Source: Cryptomeria japonica
Lineage: Eukaryota > Streptophyta > Pinopsida > Cupressales > Cupressaceae
Direction: 5' to 3'
NCBI RefSeq assembly: GCF_030272615.1
Contig: NC_081409.1
Location: forward strand, 527,864,291-527,928,290
DNA length: 64,000 nt
Shown here: piece after piece, positions 11,801 through 22,979 of the stretch
Position numbering within the stretch: position 1 is the stretch's first letter
Layout: every line of letters begins with the position of its first letter
Program-made: the position numbers and the translations under genes
Notes under the pieces: model-generated
Seen by the model: only the letters and a program-made list of their open reading frames with translations
Told to the model about the DNA's origin: nothing
The model's database searches: none

Positions 11801-13244
11801 CAATCTGAAAAACCAAAGTTGCAAGAAAGAAAAATACAAAACCCCCTTTTTGTAACCATTTTAATCAAGCTAATGATCAGATTCTTACCTCAAAACGCAT
11901 TCCGGGAAGAATATTTTTGAAGAAGAGCTCCCAAATCTGCTGCTCTAAAACTCCATCTTTGTCCAAAATCCCCAATCTCTCCTCCAAAGACCATTATTTT
12001 TCCCAAAAAAAAGACCAAAAGAAAAAGAACCCCCAAAAACATTTCCCAACTAGTTTTTAAAATGAGAAACCCTATTTTTGCCCTAATTTTCAATTTCGAA
12101 TTTATGCATTTATTTTTATAATAAAATAAATGAAAATCAAAATGGAAACCACTATTCAATCCTTCTTATTCATTTTTCTTTTAAAATTAAAAGGCTTCCA
12201 TTTCTTATTTAACTCTAATTTAAATTTCTTCATATCACTTTAGCCAACACTTTACATTTGATTAATTTAATTTTCTAAAAACCAAACTTTTATACTATAT
12301 CCACTTTACAAGTAAAAAGGAAATAATTTCTTTTAAATAATAATAATTTACCCCTTTTTCTTCCAAAATGCGAAGATGAGTAATTTATTTCTATTTCTCA
12401 ATTGACTTTTAAATTTTTTTTTCCTTTCTAAAACGCATAACTCAATAAATTCGTTATTTTAAAATTAGCTATTAAATTAACTCCCTATAACATAATAAAG
12501 CGACATTTTTAAATAAATGACTAATCTAATGCAAGAGTCTTATTTATTCTAATTTTCTCAACTACAAATGCGTAAATGAGCACACTAACCCAAGTTAAAT
12601 ACCTTGAGCTTGCTACAATAATAATTAAGGAAATCTCTTTAAATTAATGATTAATCATATAAAAGAAGCTTCCTATTTAAATTTCTAAATTACCAATGTG
12701 CACGTCTACTCATAAGTTTGAATTTAATACTTAGAACAACAAACTCCACTTACCTTGCACAAGGCATGCAAATCGAGGAAGTCCTCCAAATCTCTTGACA
12801 TGCATCACAATGAAAAGCAAGCCCCACGAATCCACACACGATGCTCACCTAACCATGGCTAAGGCAAGACGAGAGTTATATGACCACTAAATCCGAATTC
12901 TAAAGATGAAGGAGGCATACTCAACCTTGCAAATCCCAAAGGAGATGAACCTTTCCCTAAGCAATGTTGTACCTGCAATCTCCTGCACCCATGAATTCAT
13001 ACAAGCATGCATATACATATACATATTCAATGAAGGCGTTAGCTCAAGATTTATCACAAGGGTTAGGAACAATTACATTTACACGAGAATCGATGCAAAA
13101 GCACAATAATAAGTATGCACAGTTATTTATATTATCTAAACTACACATTGCATCACGGTTAACCTACCATTCAAGAATGCCACATAGGAAGTCAATCAAG
13201 GTCAAACGAGTTTTTACAAGTCCGACTAGGGTATGGGCATTACA
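8841..13244. mobile_element. 4.4-kb solo LTR (or LARD-like element) inside the LINE
   Basis: The ends are perfect 10-bp inverted repeats, TGTAATGCCC and GGGCATTACA, flanked by a 5-bp TSD ATGTT at 8836-8840 and 13245-13249. Removing it restores the LINE RNase H reading frame. The first and last few hundred bases are not copies of each other, so there is no LTR pair. I see no gag or pol motif and no primer site. A TG...CA element with 5-bp TSD and no internal region fits a solo LTR left by LTR-LTR recombination. The size is large for an LTR but is known from LARD-type elements. The whole stretch is gene-free and AT-rich apart from a palindrome cluster at 11183-11290. Confidence 0.8.
11183..11290. 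repeat. Cluster of five GCTACCA/TGGTAGC palindromes
   Basis: Five short palindromes follow each other: GCTACCATTGGTAGC, GCTACCAAATGGTAGC, GCTACCATTTGGTAGC, GCTACCTCTGGTAGC and GCTACCAACTGGTAGC, followed by GCAGTGCTGCC. The cluster is a GC-rich island between long A/T homopolymers inside the solo LTR. Each unit can form a small hairpin, and neighbouring units can also pair with each other. Confidence 0.85.
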
Positions 13245-13414
13245 ATGTTAGCATTAGTATAACTCATACCTTTAGAGAGGGCAATAAGGTTGCGGATATC
13301 CTTGCCAATGAAGGGGTCCATTTGGAGAAGGATGTCAAATACATAGGAGAAACTCACATCAAACAAGAGATTAAGGAGCAATTATACTTTGATCGCCTCA
13401 ATGGATCAAGTTAA
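13245..13414 (+). pseudogene. LINE ORF2 C-terminal end (RNase H tail)
   Basis: Directly after the solo LTR and its TSD copy the RNase H reading resumes. The conserved tail motif THTFREGNKVADILANEGV is followed by about 35 residues to a TAA at 13412-13414. It joins the part ending at 8840 without loss of sequence once the 4,404-bp insert and one TSD copy are taken out. Confidence 0.88.
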
Positions 13415-13514
13415 TCTCATGATTTATTTCTGGGGAACGAGTACCATTGATAGATTTTGGGGGCAGATTAACTATCAGATGATGAGTGTTTCTTGGCATC
13501 ATAACTAAGATCAT

Positions 13515-15284
13515 ATGTGTGCAAAAGATAATAGTAATAATAGCTAGGTTTGTGTGGATATGAGTAGCAATCTCAAAACTACGAAAGAGTCTTTACATGG
13601 GGAAACCAGAAATAACAAGTTTTCCGAGTTTTATCCATGGATTGAGAATTGCAGCAGAGGGTATCTTAACTTGGAAATCAGAATGGGCGGTAACCTAAAT
13701 AGGAATGAGCCTTTAGGTTGTGAGAATTGGAAGAGCGGAAGAAAGGTTTAGAGAAGGCTCCATAGACATGGCTTCACTGATTATATGGAGAAGCTCCATG
13801 GTAGCAGAAACTCTATGTCTTACAGTTTCGCTAAAAGCTAGAGCAACAACAGGTCTACCCTGTTTGGGGAGATTTGGAAAATCGATGAAAATTTGATTGC
13901 GGAGGTCATGGGACTCAAGATGGAGGGGACTAAATTCTATAGGGATCGGAAGTATGCCGCTGAGGCTTTCAAAAATTTCCCAAAGATGGAGGACGAGAAG
14001 GACAACCTTGTGAAGAAGGACAACATATCATACTACACCCCCTAACAGGTAAAGCCTTTCTGGCAAAAAGTTCTTAGGGCTTTAATGGAATATTTGACTG
14101 TGGATGGCAGATTTACAAAAAATTATAACTATCATTTCGCTATCCTGAACCATTTCTGCCATGGGGCTAAAATATCCTTGCCCTTCTATTTAGCCTCCTC
14201 TCTAAATGAGATCCTTACCGACCATGCTAAAAAGCCTAGCTCCTATCCTTTAGTACACCAGGGACTCATTCTGCTTATTTATGAATACATTAAGGATAAG
14301 GCTAGGGCAACCAAGGATGATCCTTTGATCATCAATGCTCAGATATCTAAGAAATGCAAAGACTTTGATTCGAATGGGGATCAGCCCAACACCCCTACCC
14401 ATAAAAAAAGGAAGGTTGAAATAGAGCATGAAGAAAAGGACGTGCATTTTGATGAAGAAGAGGGAAAGGATAAGGACACTGATACTGAAATGGAGCCTAA
14501 CAAGGAGGAGAACTATGGTGAAAGGGAGGAAGGGGGAAATTCTAAGAATATTCACTCCAACCCTAAGGGCTTGGAAAATGAGAATGAGGCTTTGAATCCT
14601 AAGGAGGGTGACAACCTTAATGCTGAGGAGACTGAACAGAGCAAGGACTCTGCAGATACCATCCTAGACACTATTCGCAACTACACCCTTGAATTCTTCA
14701 ATTTTTAGAAGTGGGTTGTTGAAAACATCACCAGCATGCAAGGTAAGCAAAGGGAGCTGGAAGATAAGATCAATAAGCTGATTAATATGTCTGACTCTGG
14801 GAAACAGAACGAGGAGACGAAAAATAGTGAAGCGGAGGAGGAAATGGAAATAGAGGACTGGCTGGAAAAAGATCTGATAAAAGGCGACCTGAAACATTTG
14901 GAGGATGTTATTAAAACCATGAAAGAACAGGTGGAGGAGGACAAAGACAACATCAACACTCGGATGGCCCGTAATGAGAAAGCATTGAAAAGCCTTATGA
15001 ACCATAGCCTCCAGGTCCTTAAAGTTTCTTCCCAGAATATGAATGCGCTGGTGGATCATCTAGAAAAGAAAAACCAAGAGAAGAACCTGGTAATTATAGA
15101 AGATGCTCCAACTTCTAGCCTAACCCACTAGACCCCTAGGTGCAGAACCAGGCAGACTATTGCTGAGAAGGACACGGAAATGAAAGAGAGTCAGATTGCT
15201 TAGGAAAACACTAACTTGAGGGAAGCAGCCAAGGCAATGATGCTCTTGGTGCATAATGCAGATGAAACCATGAAGAGTTTTTAA
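13515..15284 (+). pseudogene. LINE ORF3: unassigned protein with acidic and coiled-coil regions
   Basis: This single frame of about 590 codons begins about 100 bases after ORF2 and is interrupted only by in-frame stops (13545, 13749, 13839, 14043, 14706, 15129, 15201). Nearly all are explained by CAG/CAA-to-TAG/TAA or TGG-to-TAG changes, and there is no frameshift, so it was a real gene. The N-terminal half has a folded-looking domain with RRLHRHGFTDYMEKLHG, EIWKIDENLIAEVMGL, KFYRDRKYAAEAF and ISLPFYLASSLNEIL. It broadly resembles plant retroelement gag-like or transposon-associated domains, but I cannot name a family. Residues from about 14380 are Lys/Glu-rich (THKKRKVE could be a nuclear signal). 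The end (14736-15130) looks like coiled coil. Its function is unknown. Confidence 0.75.
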
Positions 15285-15459
15285 TTTTCTTGTAATGCTG
15301 GGCTTGGGGTCAATTTCTTGCTGGCCTCTTGCTGTCCTTTTCTCTGCTGCTGGTTTTTCTGTTGGTCTTTTATAGCTGTTTTGTTTTGTTTCCTTCCTGA
15401 ATACCTTTCGAATGTAATTGGGTTTCAGGTCCCTTAAAACCTATTTTTACTTAATCAAA
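15285..15459 (+). other. LINE 3' UTR and tail
   Basis: A T-rich, coding-free stretch from the ORF3 stop ends in TTACTTAATCAAA directly before the second TSD copy at 15460. Plant LINEs often end in such a short A-rich or simple tail. No long poly-A remains. Confidence 0.7.
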
Positions 15460-15472
15460 AACATATACTTCA

Positions 15473-16837
15473 ACAACCTAATCAAAACTGCTAAACATGC
15501 AAACTTATAAGCATATAAGCATCATAACACTCATAACACTAGATTTAACATGGAAACCCAAATAGGGAAAAACCAATGTGGGATTTTGGACCCACTAAGA
15601 AATATACTCTTCTAGAGTATGCTCGGTTAAAAGTAAATCCTGTTAAAGATTACAAACACATTGCTAGATGTGACTCAGTTAAGGGATTTCCCTGAGATCT
15701 GTTAGGATCTTCACCTTGTTAGAGGTGACCTTGTTAAAGGGTTTCAAACACTCAATTAGAATGTCACCTTGCTAGAGGGTTTTACAAATAAGACTGTTAA
15801 GTCCACTAGGTTAAGAGATTTTCTGTCACTTCACAAAATAACAGTAATAAAAATCTATCTGCAACTTCACATCTAAAATGCTAAAGAAGATTCTTATTTG
15901 CTTAATACAATATAGGACTTATCTTGTCCCTCCATTGGGCTCTATACTCTCTTATTCAAACAGGTCTTCAAGCATCTGTGCTCGGTAATCACTATGTAGC
16001 ATCCCTATGCATACACTTGCCCGCATACATTGTTTATCAACAGTTCCTTATTTATAAACAATTTGCCAACTTCTTAATCTCCTTGATCACATATCCCATG
16101 ATCAATCATAGCCATCAAATCTTCAAACTTGACCAGGTTCAATGTATCCTTCGATCTGAAAACATTTTACCCCACCTTGGAACTTGCATACATTTCTTGG
16201 AACTTGTGCTAGGGTATTGTGGTTCAATCTGAGCTGTAGATCTTCCTGCCAATTTTCCTTTGCCATAGATTCTCTAACAAACTTCATGCACGACATACCA
16301 ATTATTTAATCAGTTCCAACTCATCAACTTCCTTCATTAAATAATGCTTATATTCATTCAATGGATTATGTTATTACTCGATTGCAACTCGGTAAATACT
16401 AAACTTCACTCGGTAGACATTCTGTCTTCATTAACCGATAGTGATAACCTTAGGGTTTACCGACTAGGTTCCTTAGGGTTTACCGACTAGGTTCTTTGCT
16501 CGGTAACATAGTATAGTATTAACCTTACAATCAACAACATATGTAGGATATCAAAACTATCTAAACATCATGATTTCATCATTGTCTAACTCGGTAATAG
16601 TTTCCCATTGAATAGCTTATTTCTCCCCTTATTCATCACAATCTTTCTGTGTCTTTTACCGACATCTTTATACTCACCAAATCATACTTCTTAAGATATG
16701 GCAACATCATACTGAATTAGAAAATCAATTTCTTGACATAAATGACAAAATAATAATATTAAGACAGTAAACATCCTTAATCAGTTATATCCATAATCAT
16801 CAACAACCTTCTCAATATCCTTATTGAAATGCCAACA
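15473..16837 (-). repeat. Copia-1 3' LTR, main fragment
   Basis: This aligns base for base with 21590-22952 of the other LTR with scattered substitutions. Together with 3341-3465 it makes an LTR of about 1.49 kb. The inner boundary is ...GAAATGCCAACA, followed by the polypurine tract complement. A minus-strand TATAAATA lies near 16050, equivalent to the one at 22164. Confidence 0.93.
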
Positions 16838-16849
16838 ATCTCCCCCTTT
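16838..16849 (-). promoter_or_regulatory. Copia-1 polypurine tract
   Basis: The minus strand reads AAAGGGGGAGAT directly before the 3' LTR start TGTTGGCATTTC. This is the plus-strand DNA priming site used in reverse transcription. Confidence 0.85.
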
Positions 16850-17220
16850 GGCATTGATGGCAAAACCAATTGATTTGACCTAATTGATTCGGATTCAGAT
16901 TGATGAACTGCTGAAATGCTCTCCCCCTGTCATCAATCTTCTCTCCCATACATTAGTCTTCTCCCCTTTTCTTCAGTCTTCTCCCCCTTTGACAACAATG
17001 CCAAAAAGTAAAGAACTAAAACATAATTTCTTCTTGTATGAAGTGATTTCCTACTGTTATGTGTCAACTTAGTCTCGGTCAGAGCATTTTGTCTTCAATT
17101 CTTGCTCCCTGTTATTGTTTCCTGCACACCTTTAGAAAACATCCTAAAGTGTGTAAATAAGCATAAATCCACACATAATATTCTGTAGATTCATCGAATT
17201 GATGCTTTCACCGAACTCGG
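16850..17220 (-). other. Copia-1 3' untranslated region
   Basis: Non-coding stretch between the RNase H stop and the polypurine tract. It holds several further purine tracts on the minus strand (GGGGGAGAAG-like, near 16920-16995), which look like imperfect copies of the polypurine tract. Confidence 0.6.
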
Positions 17221-18780
17221 TCAGTGAATAGAAGATAGGGGTAGGACCCCTAACTTACTTCTGAGATACTCAAAAGTGTCCCTTGGCAGTGGCTTGGTGA
17301 AGATATCTGCTATTTGTTCCTTTGTGCTAACATATTCCAACACCACTTTCTTCTTTTGAGCTTCTTCTCTAAGATAACGATATTTGATAGAGATGTGCTT
17401 TGTCTTAGAGTGTATAACAGGATTCTTTGAAATGTTAATGGCACTAGTATTGTCACAGAATATAGTTACTGGCTCGGTAACTTTCTCATTTATACCATCC
17501 AACATTTATTTGATCCATGCTATATTAGTACAATTCAATGCTGTAGCAACATATTCAGCTTCTGTTGTTGACTGTGAAACACATCCTTGTTTCTTGCTAA
17601 GCCAACTCACTAGTCTTTCTCCTAAAAAGAAAGCTCCTCCACTTGTGCTTTTTCTATCATCAATGTTGCCTGCCCAATCAGCATCAATATAAACTATTAA
17701 ATCAAAGTCATTTCCTTTCTGATATACTAAGCCATAATCCTTAGTGCCTTTCAAGTATCTGAAAATTCTCTTGATTGCTATCATGTGTGTTTCCTTGGGA
17801 TCTGTAGAGAATCTTGCAACTATACCTACTGCATGTGCTATGTCTGGTTTGTTGTGAACAACATATTGTAGCTTTCCAATCATGGATCGATAAAGTGTCT
17901 CATCAATAGATTCAGATTCATCATTCTTTGATAATTTATAGTTGGTAGTCATAGGAGTACTTACTGGTTTTGAGTCCTCCATTCCAAATTTCTTCAAGAT
18001 TTCTTTTATGTACTTGGATTGAGTAATGAAAATCTCAATTTTCATTTGCAGCATCCGTAAACCTATAAAATACTTTATCTCACCAATTAATGACATCTCA
18101 AATTCTTTTCTCATTTCATTTCCAAAATTCTTGCATAAAAAGTCATTTTCACAAAATATAATATCATCAACAAATATGGCTGAGATCAGTATTCCATTTT
18201 CATCATTCTTCATGTACATATTGTTGTTTTCACTTGTCCTTATAAAACCAATCTTGATTAAATAAGAGTGCAATCTTTCATATCATGCTCTAGGTGCTTG
18301 TTTCAGACCATATAAGGCTTTGTTCAATTTACATACCTGATCTTTATTCTTGTCTTCAACAAATCCTTCAGGTTGTTCAATAAAAACTTCTTCTTCTAAT
18401 ATACCATTCAGAAATGTAGATTTGACATCCATTTGATATACCTTGAAATTTTTGTAAGCAGCATATGCCAACAATGTTCTTACTCCTTCAAGTCTTGCCA
18501 TAGGTGCAAAAGTCTCACCATAATCAATTCCTTCTTCTTGAGCATAACCTTTGCAAACTAGTCTTGCTTTATTTCGAATGACCTCACCTTTTTCATTCAG
18601 CTTGTTTCTGAAAATCCACTTTGTATCGATTACATTTTTGTCCTTCAGTCTTGGGACCAGTGTCCATGTGTCATTCTTCTTGATTTGATCAATCTCTTCT
18701 GTCATAGCATTTATCCAATCTTCACTGTTAAATGCCTCTTTCACTATCCTCGGTTCAAATTCAGATATCAGACATGTGTT
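17221..18780 (-). pseudogene. Copia-1 pol: reverse transcriptase and RNase H
   Basis: The copia RT motifs [53 protein letters not shown] and the active site FVDD (IFVDDIIF, near 18165) are present. RNase H follows with YIDADWAGNIDDRKSTSG and STTEAEYVA, and the C-terminal STKEQIADIFTKPLP. In-frame stops fall at about 18280 (ARA-stop-YE, probably TGG to TGA) and 17506 (WIK-stop-ML). Both halves stay in the same frame as the upstream gag, so decay here is by point stops only. Confidence 0.93.
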
Positions 18781-20052
18781 CTATCTTAGTTTGTTCCTTT
18801 TCATCACTGGATCATCCTTATCTCCTATAATCTGACTTGATGCATGATGTCTTCTGACATACTTGGCTAATATAGGCTCGGTAGGCTCTGTATGATCTTC
18901 TTCATCACTCGGTAACTGGATATTCTCTTCATTTTCTTCAACAGTTCTCTCGGTAAGACTTGTTGGTTGAACATAGAAAAATTCATCATAATCTTCTGGT
19001 TCCTTGGAATCTCCTTCATCATTTCTTTCTGCAAATTCATCAATTTTTACATTTGCACTTTCTACTATTTTGTTAGATGATTTGATTAGACATTTAAATG
19101 CTTTGCTTCTAGAGGAATAACCTAGAAATGTTCCTTCTTCACTTTTCTGATCAAACTTTCCATTTCTATCATCTTTGTGTACATAGCATCTACTTCCAAA
19201 GATTTTGAAGTAACTTACATTAGGTTTCTTGTCATACCAGATTTCATATGGTGTCTTCAAAGTTCATTTCTTCAGTTGTACTTGGTTCAGGGTGTAAACT
19301 GTTGTGCTTATTGCTTCTCTCCAAAATGTTTGTGGCACTTTCTTTTCAATCATCAGGGTTCTGGCACAATCCACAATAGATCTATTTCTTCTCTCAGCTA
19401 TCCCATTTTGCTATGGAGTTCTCAGTGCAGATACTTATCTTTTAATACCATGATCATTGCAGAATAAGTTGAACTCATCAGATGTGAACTCTCCTCCTCT
19501 ATCTGATCTAAGACATTTCAGTTGTCTTCCTGTTTCATTTTCAACTCTTGCCTTGTACCATTTAAACATTTGAAAAGCTTCTGATTTTTCTTTTAAAAAC
19601 ATGACTGACATCATCCTTGAATAATCATCCATAAATAATATGAAATATCTATCACCATAATAACTTTGAACTTTCATAGGACCACAAAGATCAGTGTGCA
19701 AAAGATCTAAAATTCCCTTAGAAGTGTAGGACTTACTTGTAAAGCTTGATCTTGTCATCTTACCCATCTGACATCCTCAACACATAGCATTCTCAGGCTT
19801 TTCCAAACTCAGTAGACCTCTTACACGGTGCTTCTTACTTATTTTGATCAGATTATCAAAATTTACATGACAAAACCTTTTATGCCATAACCAGGCATCA
19901 TCTATCTTTGCATATAGACACTTATTCTGAGTTGAGTCAAGGTGAAATGTGTTACCTTTTGTTTGTGTCCCGGTAGCAGGTAACTTTCCATGCTTGTCAT
20001 GAACTTTGACAATTCCTTTCTGAAATTCTATTAGGTAACCTGTATTGTTTAG
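18781..20052 (-). pseudogene. Copia-1 pol: integrase region
   Basis: The GAG-pre-integrase zinc region (AWLWHKRFCHVNFDNLIK) and the integrase core motifs LDLLHTDLCGPM, FMDDYSRMM, RSDRGGEFTSDEF and NGIAERRNRSIVD are present. The end (19260-18781) holds KTPYEIWYDKKPNVSYFKIFGSR and an acidic linker. Stops lie near 19771, 19435, 19394, 19264 and 18781. All segments remain in one frame. The integrase would insert the cDNA and make the 5-bp duplication. Confidence 0.9.
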
Positions 20053-21405
20053 CTATGCTACACTCAAAAAATTGTATTTCAAACCTTCAACCCAATAAAC
20101 ATCATTACATTTAGCATTGTCAATAAGTGTTATGGATCCTTTACCTTTTTCTGGATATGGTGCATCATTACCAAATCTTACATAACCTCCATCATAGTCT
20201 TCTAACATAACAAACTTGTGTTTATCACCTGTCATGTGATGTGAGCATCCACTATCTATGATCCAAGAATCATTAGTATTTATGTGAGATATTAGGGCCT
20301 TTTCTTCATACCTTTCTTCATCTGATCCATCTTTGATAGCCACATAAACTACTTCCTCTATATCAGTTTCATCTGATTTATCATCATTTGATTCCTCATC
20401 GGCTATTAGGCATGACTTTCTACCTCTTCTTCTGAAGTCTTGGTGTCCTTTGTAATGATTATTTTTTTGTCTGTCATCTCGGTAATCTCTCTTTTCAGTA
20501 GAATCTTTGTCAGGATAGTTAGAAGCCATATGTCCTATCTTATCACAATTGAAACATTTCAAAGGTAGTTTTCCTTTATACTTACCTCTACCTCTCGGTA
20601 ACCTTCTGGCTAATAGTGCTTCAAACTCTTCTTGCTTTCTGATTTCCTCATACAGTTTGTGTACATATTCCATGTTCTTACAAAATCTTTCACTTGCTCC
20701 ACTGTGATCTCCTTTAGAGTACTTACTCATTCTATCATTGTAATCATTAGATTCACCAAGATGAAAAGAACTAAATGCAGATTCAACTTTATTTACCGAA
20801 GACCCACTGTTATCAAAATTACCTAACTCAAATGCATGTAGCTTACCAATAGTAGCATCCAAAGAAACTGGCATATTGGGTACAAACCTCAATTCATTGA
20901 TTGCAGAGACTCGGATTGCATAAGCAGGTAGAAGGGTTCTCAATAACTTACTTGTGACATCCTTTTCTTCAATGGTTCCTCCTACTCCTTTGATTTGATT
21001 GACAATCTCCTTTAGTTTTGTACTATATTGGGTTATGTTCTCACCTTCATTCATCCTCATAGATTCAAGTTGTCCTCTTAGACTATCCACTTTTGCTCTT
21101 TGAACATGTTCATCACCACCATACACAGATATGAGCTTGTCCCACATTGCCTTCGCATCATTGCAGCCTTCTAGATCATTAAACTCTGAGTCGGTCAATG
21201 TAGATGTTATTTCAATCATTGCTTGAATATATTCTTGCTTTGCCTTTATCTCTTCCATTGTCAATGGATAGGTGCTAGGTATAATGAAATCATTCTCTAG
21301 ATAATATACATCATATTATCCAACTCCTGATAGGTGCAGCTTCATCCTTTTCTACCATGTAGAGAAACTAGACTTGTTCAACTTCAGTGCATCCCTCTTA
21401 TACAT
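20053..21405 (-). pseudogene. Copia-1 gag and protease
   Basis: The frame opens at an ATG at 21405 (MYKRDALKLNKSSFSTW), with stops near 21356 and 21320, and runs on from 21264 to a TAG at 20053. Gag has the UBN2-type core (SEFNDLEGCNDAKAMWDKL, LRGQLESMRMNEGENITQY). The zinc knuckle CFNCDKIGHMASNY has lost its last cysteine. The aspartic protease follows with WIIDSGCSHHMTGD. Gag forms the capsid and the protease cleaves the polyprotein. The frame continues into the integrase without a shift. Confidence 0.92.
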
Positions 21406-21455
21406 CTTTGGATCTTTGCCTCAAGTACCTTTAAACTTTTCTTTCAGAGTCCAAA

Positions 21456-21467
21456 GCTCTGATACCA
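21456..21467 (-). promoter_or_regulatory. Copia-1 primer binding site (Met-initiator tRNA)
   Basis: The minus strand reads TGGTATCAGAGC three bases after the 5' LTR end. This is the usual plant initiator-tRNA-Met primer site and shows which LTR is the 5' one. Confidence 0.92.
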
Positions 21468-21469
21468 AT

Positions 21470-22952
21470 TGATAGTTCTGATACTTAATGTAAGTACAGA
21501 AGCCAAGCTAACAAGATGAGAGGGGGGTGAATCATACAAACTTAATCTTCCATAAAAACAACAGATTCAACCTCGGTAACATATACTTCAGCAACTTAAC
21601 CAAAACTGCTAAACATGCAAACTTATAAGCATATAAGCATCATAACACTCATAACACTAGATTTAACATGGAAACCCAAATAGGGAAAAACCACTGTGGG
21701 ATTTCAGACCCACTAAGAAATATACTCTTCTAGAGTATTCTCAGTTAAAAGAAAATCCTGTTAAAGATTCCAAACACATTGCTAGATGTGACCCGGTTAA
21801 GGGATTTCCCTCAGATCTGTTAGGATCTTCACCTTGTTAGAGGTGACCTTGTTAAAGGGTTTCAAACACTCAATTAGAATGTCACCTTGCTAGAGGGTTT
21901 TACAAATAAGACTGTTAATTCCACTCGGTTAAGAGATTTTCTATCACTTCACAAAATAACAGTAATAAAATCTATCTGCAACTTCACATCTAAAATGCTA
22001 AAATAGATTCTTATTTGCTTAATACAATATAGGACTTATCTTGTCCCTATTGGGCTCTATACTCTATTATTCAAACAGATCTTCAAGCATCTGTGCTCGG
22101 TAATCACTATGTAGCATCCTTGTGCATACACTTGCCTGCATACATTGTTTATCAACAGTTCCTTATTTATAAACAATTTACCAACCGCTTAATCTCCTTG
22201 ATCACATATCCAATGATCAATCATAGCCATCGGATCTTCAAACTTGACCAGGTTCAATGTATCCTTCGATCTGAAAACATTTTACCCCACCTTGGAACTT
22301 GCATACATTTCTTGGAACTTGTGCTAGGGTATTGCAGTTCAATCTGAGCTGTAGATCTTCCTGCCAATTTTCCTTTGCCATAGATTCTTTAACAAACTTC
22401 ATGCATGACATACCAATCATTTAATCAGTTCCAGCTCATCAGATTCCTTCATTAAATAATGCTTATATTCATTCAATGCATTCTGTTATTACTCGGTTGC
22501 AACTCGATAAATACTAAACTTCACTCGGTAGACATTTTGTCTTCATTAACCAATAGAAATAACCTTAGGGTTTACCGACTAGGTTCCTTAGGGTTTACCA
22601 ACTAGGTTCTTTGCTCGGTAACATAGTATAGTATTAACCTTACATTCAACAACATATGTAGGATATCAAAACAATCTAAACATCATGATCTCATCATTGT
22701 CTAACTCGATAATAGTTGCCCATTGAATAACTTATTTCTCCCCTTATTCATCACAATCTTTCTGTGTCTTTTACCGACATATTTATACTCACCAAATCAT
22801 ACTTCTTAAGATATGGCAACATCATACTGAATTAGAAAATCAATTTCTAGACATCAATGACAAAATAATAATATTAAGACAGTAAACATCCTTAATCAGT
22901 TATATCCATAATCATCAACAACCTTCTCAATATCCTTATTGAAATGCCAACA
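21470..22952 (-). repeat. Copia-1 5' LTR
   Basis: Complete LTR of 1,483 bp running TGATAGTTCTG...ATGCCAACA on the plus strand. It matches the split 3' LTR with scattered differences. It carries the element promoter, transcribed leftward. The outer boundary is followed by ATCTC and then the telomere-like array. Confidence 0.93.
22164..22171 (-). promoter_or_regulatory. TATA box of Copia-1 5' LTR
   Basis: TATAAATA on the minus strand about 700 bases upstream of the primer site, conserved in the other LTR. Position and match fit an LTR core promoter. No start site can be shown. Confidence 0.45.
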
Positions 22953-22979
22953 ATCTCTTATTGTCTTTTATAATGCCAG

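Larger units (their letters stand above)
3466..15459 (+). mobile_element. L1-type plant LINE inserted in Copia-1 LTR
   Basis: The element is bounded by a perfect 13-bp duplication, AACATATACTTCA, at 3453-3465 and 15460-15472; that LTR sequence is present once in the intact LTR near 21585. Removing the solo LTR inside it leaves about 7.6 kb. The order is ORF1 (DUF4283-like plus zinc knuckle), ORF2 (endonuclease, RT, zf-RVT, RNase H), a third ORF, a 3' UTR and a short A-rich tail. It begins inside ORF1 coding sequence with no 5' UTR, so it is probably 5'-truncated, as is common after target-primed reverse transcription. Many stops and at least two frameshifts make it inactive. Confidence 0.93.
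3341..22952 (-). mobile_element. Copia-1: Ty1-copia LTR retrotransposon, disrupted
   Basis: LTRs begin TGATAGTTCTGATA and end GAAATGCCAACA on the plus strand, which gives TG...CA ends in element orientation. A primer site complementary to Met-initiator tRNA, a polypurine tract, and gag, protease, integrase, RT and RNase H lie in copia order on the minus strand. The left (3') LTR is split by the LINE at 3466-15459. The outer flanks (GAGTT on the left, ATCTC on the right) do not match, so no TSD is visible. The LTR copies differ by a few percent by eye, so the insertion is old. Confidence 0.93.
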
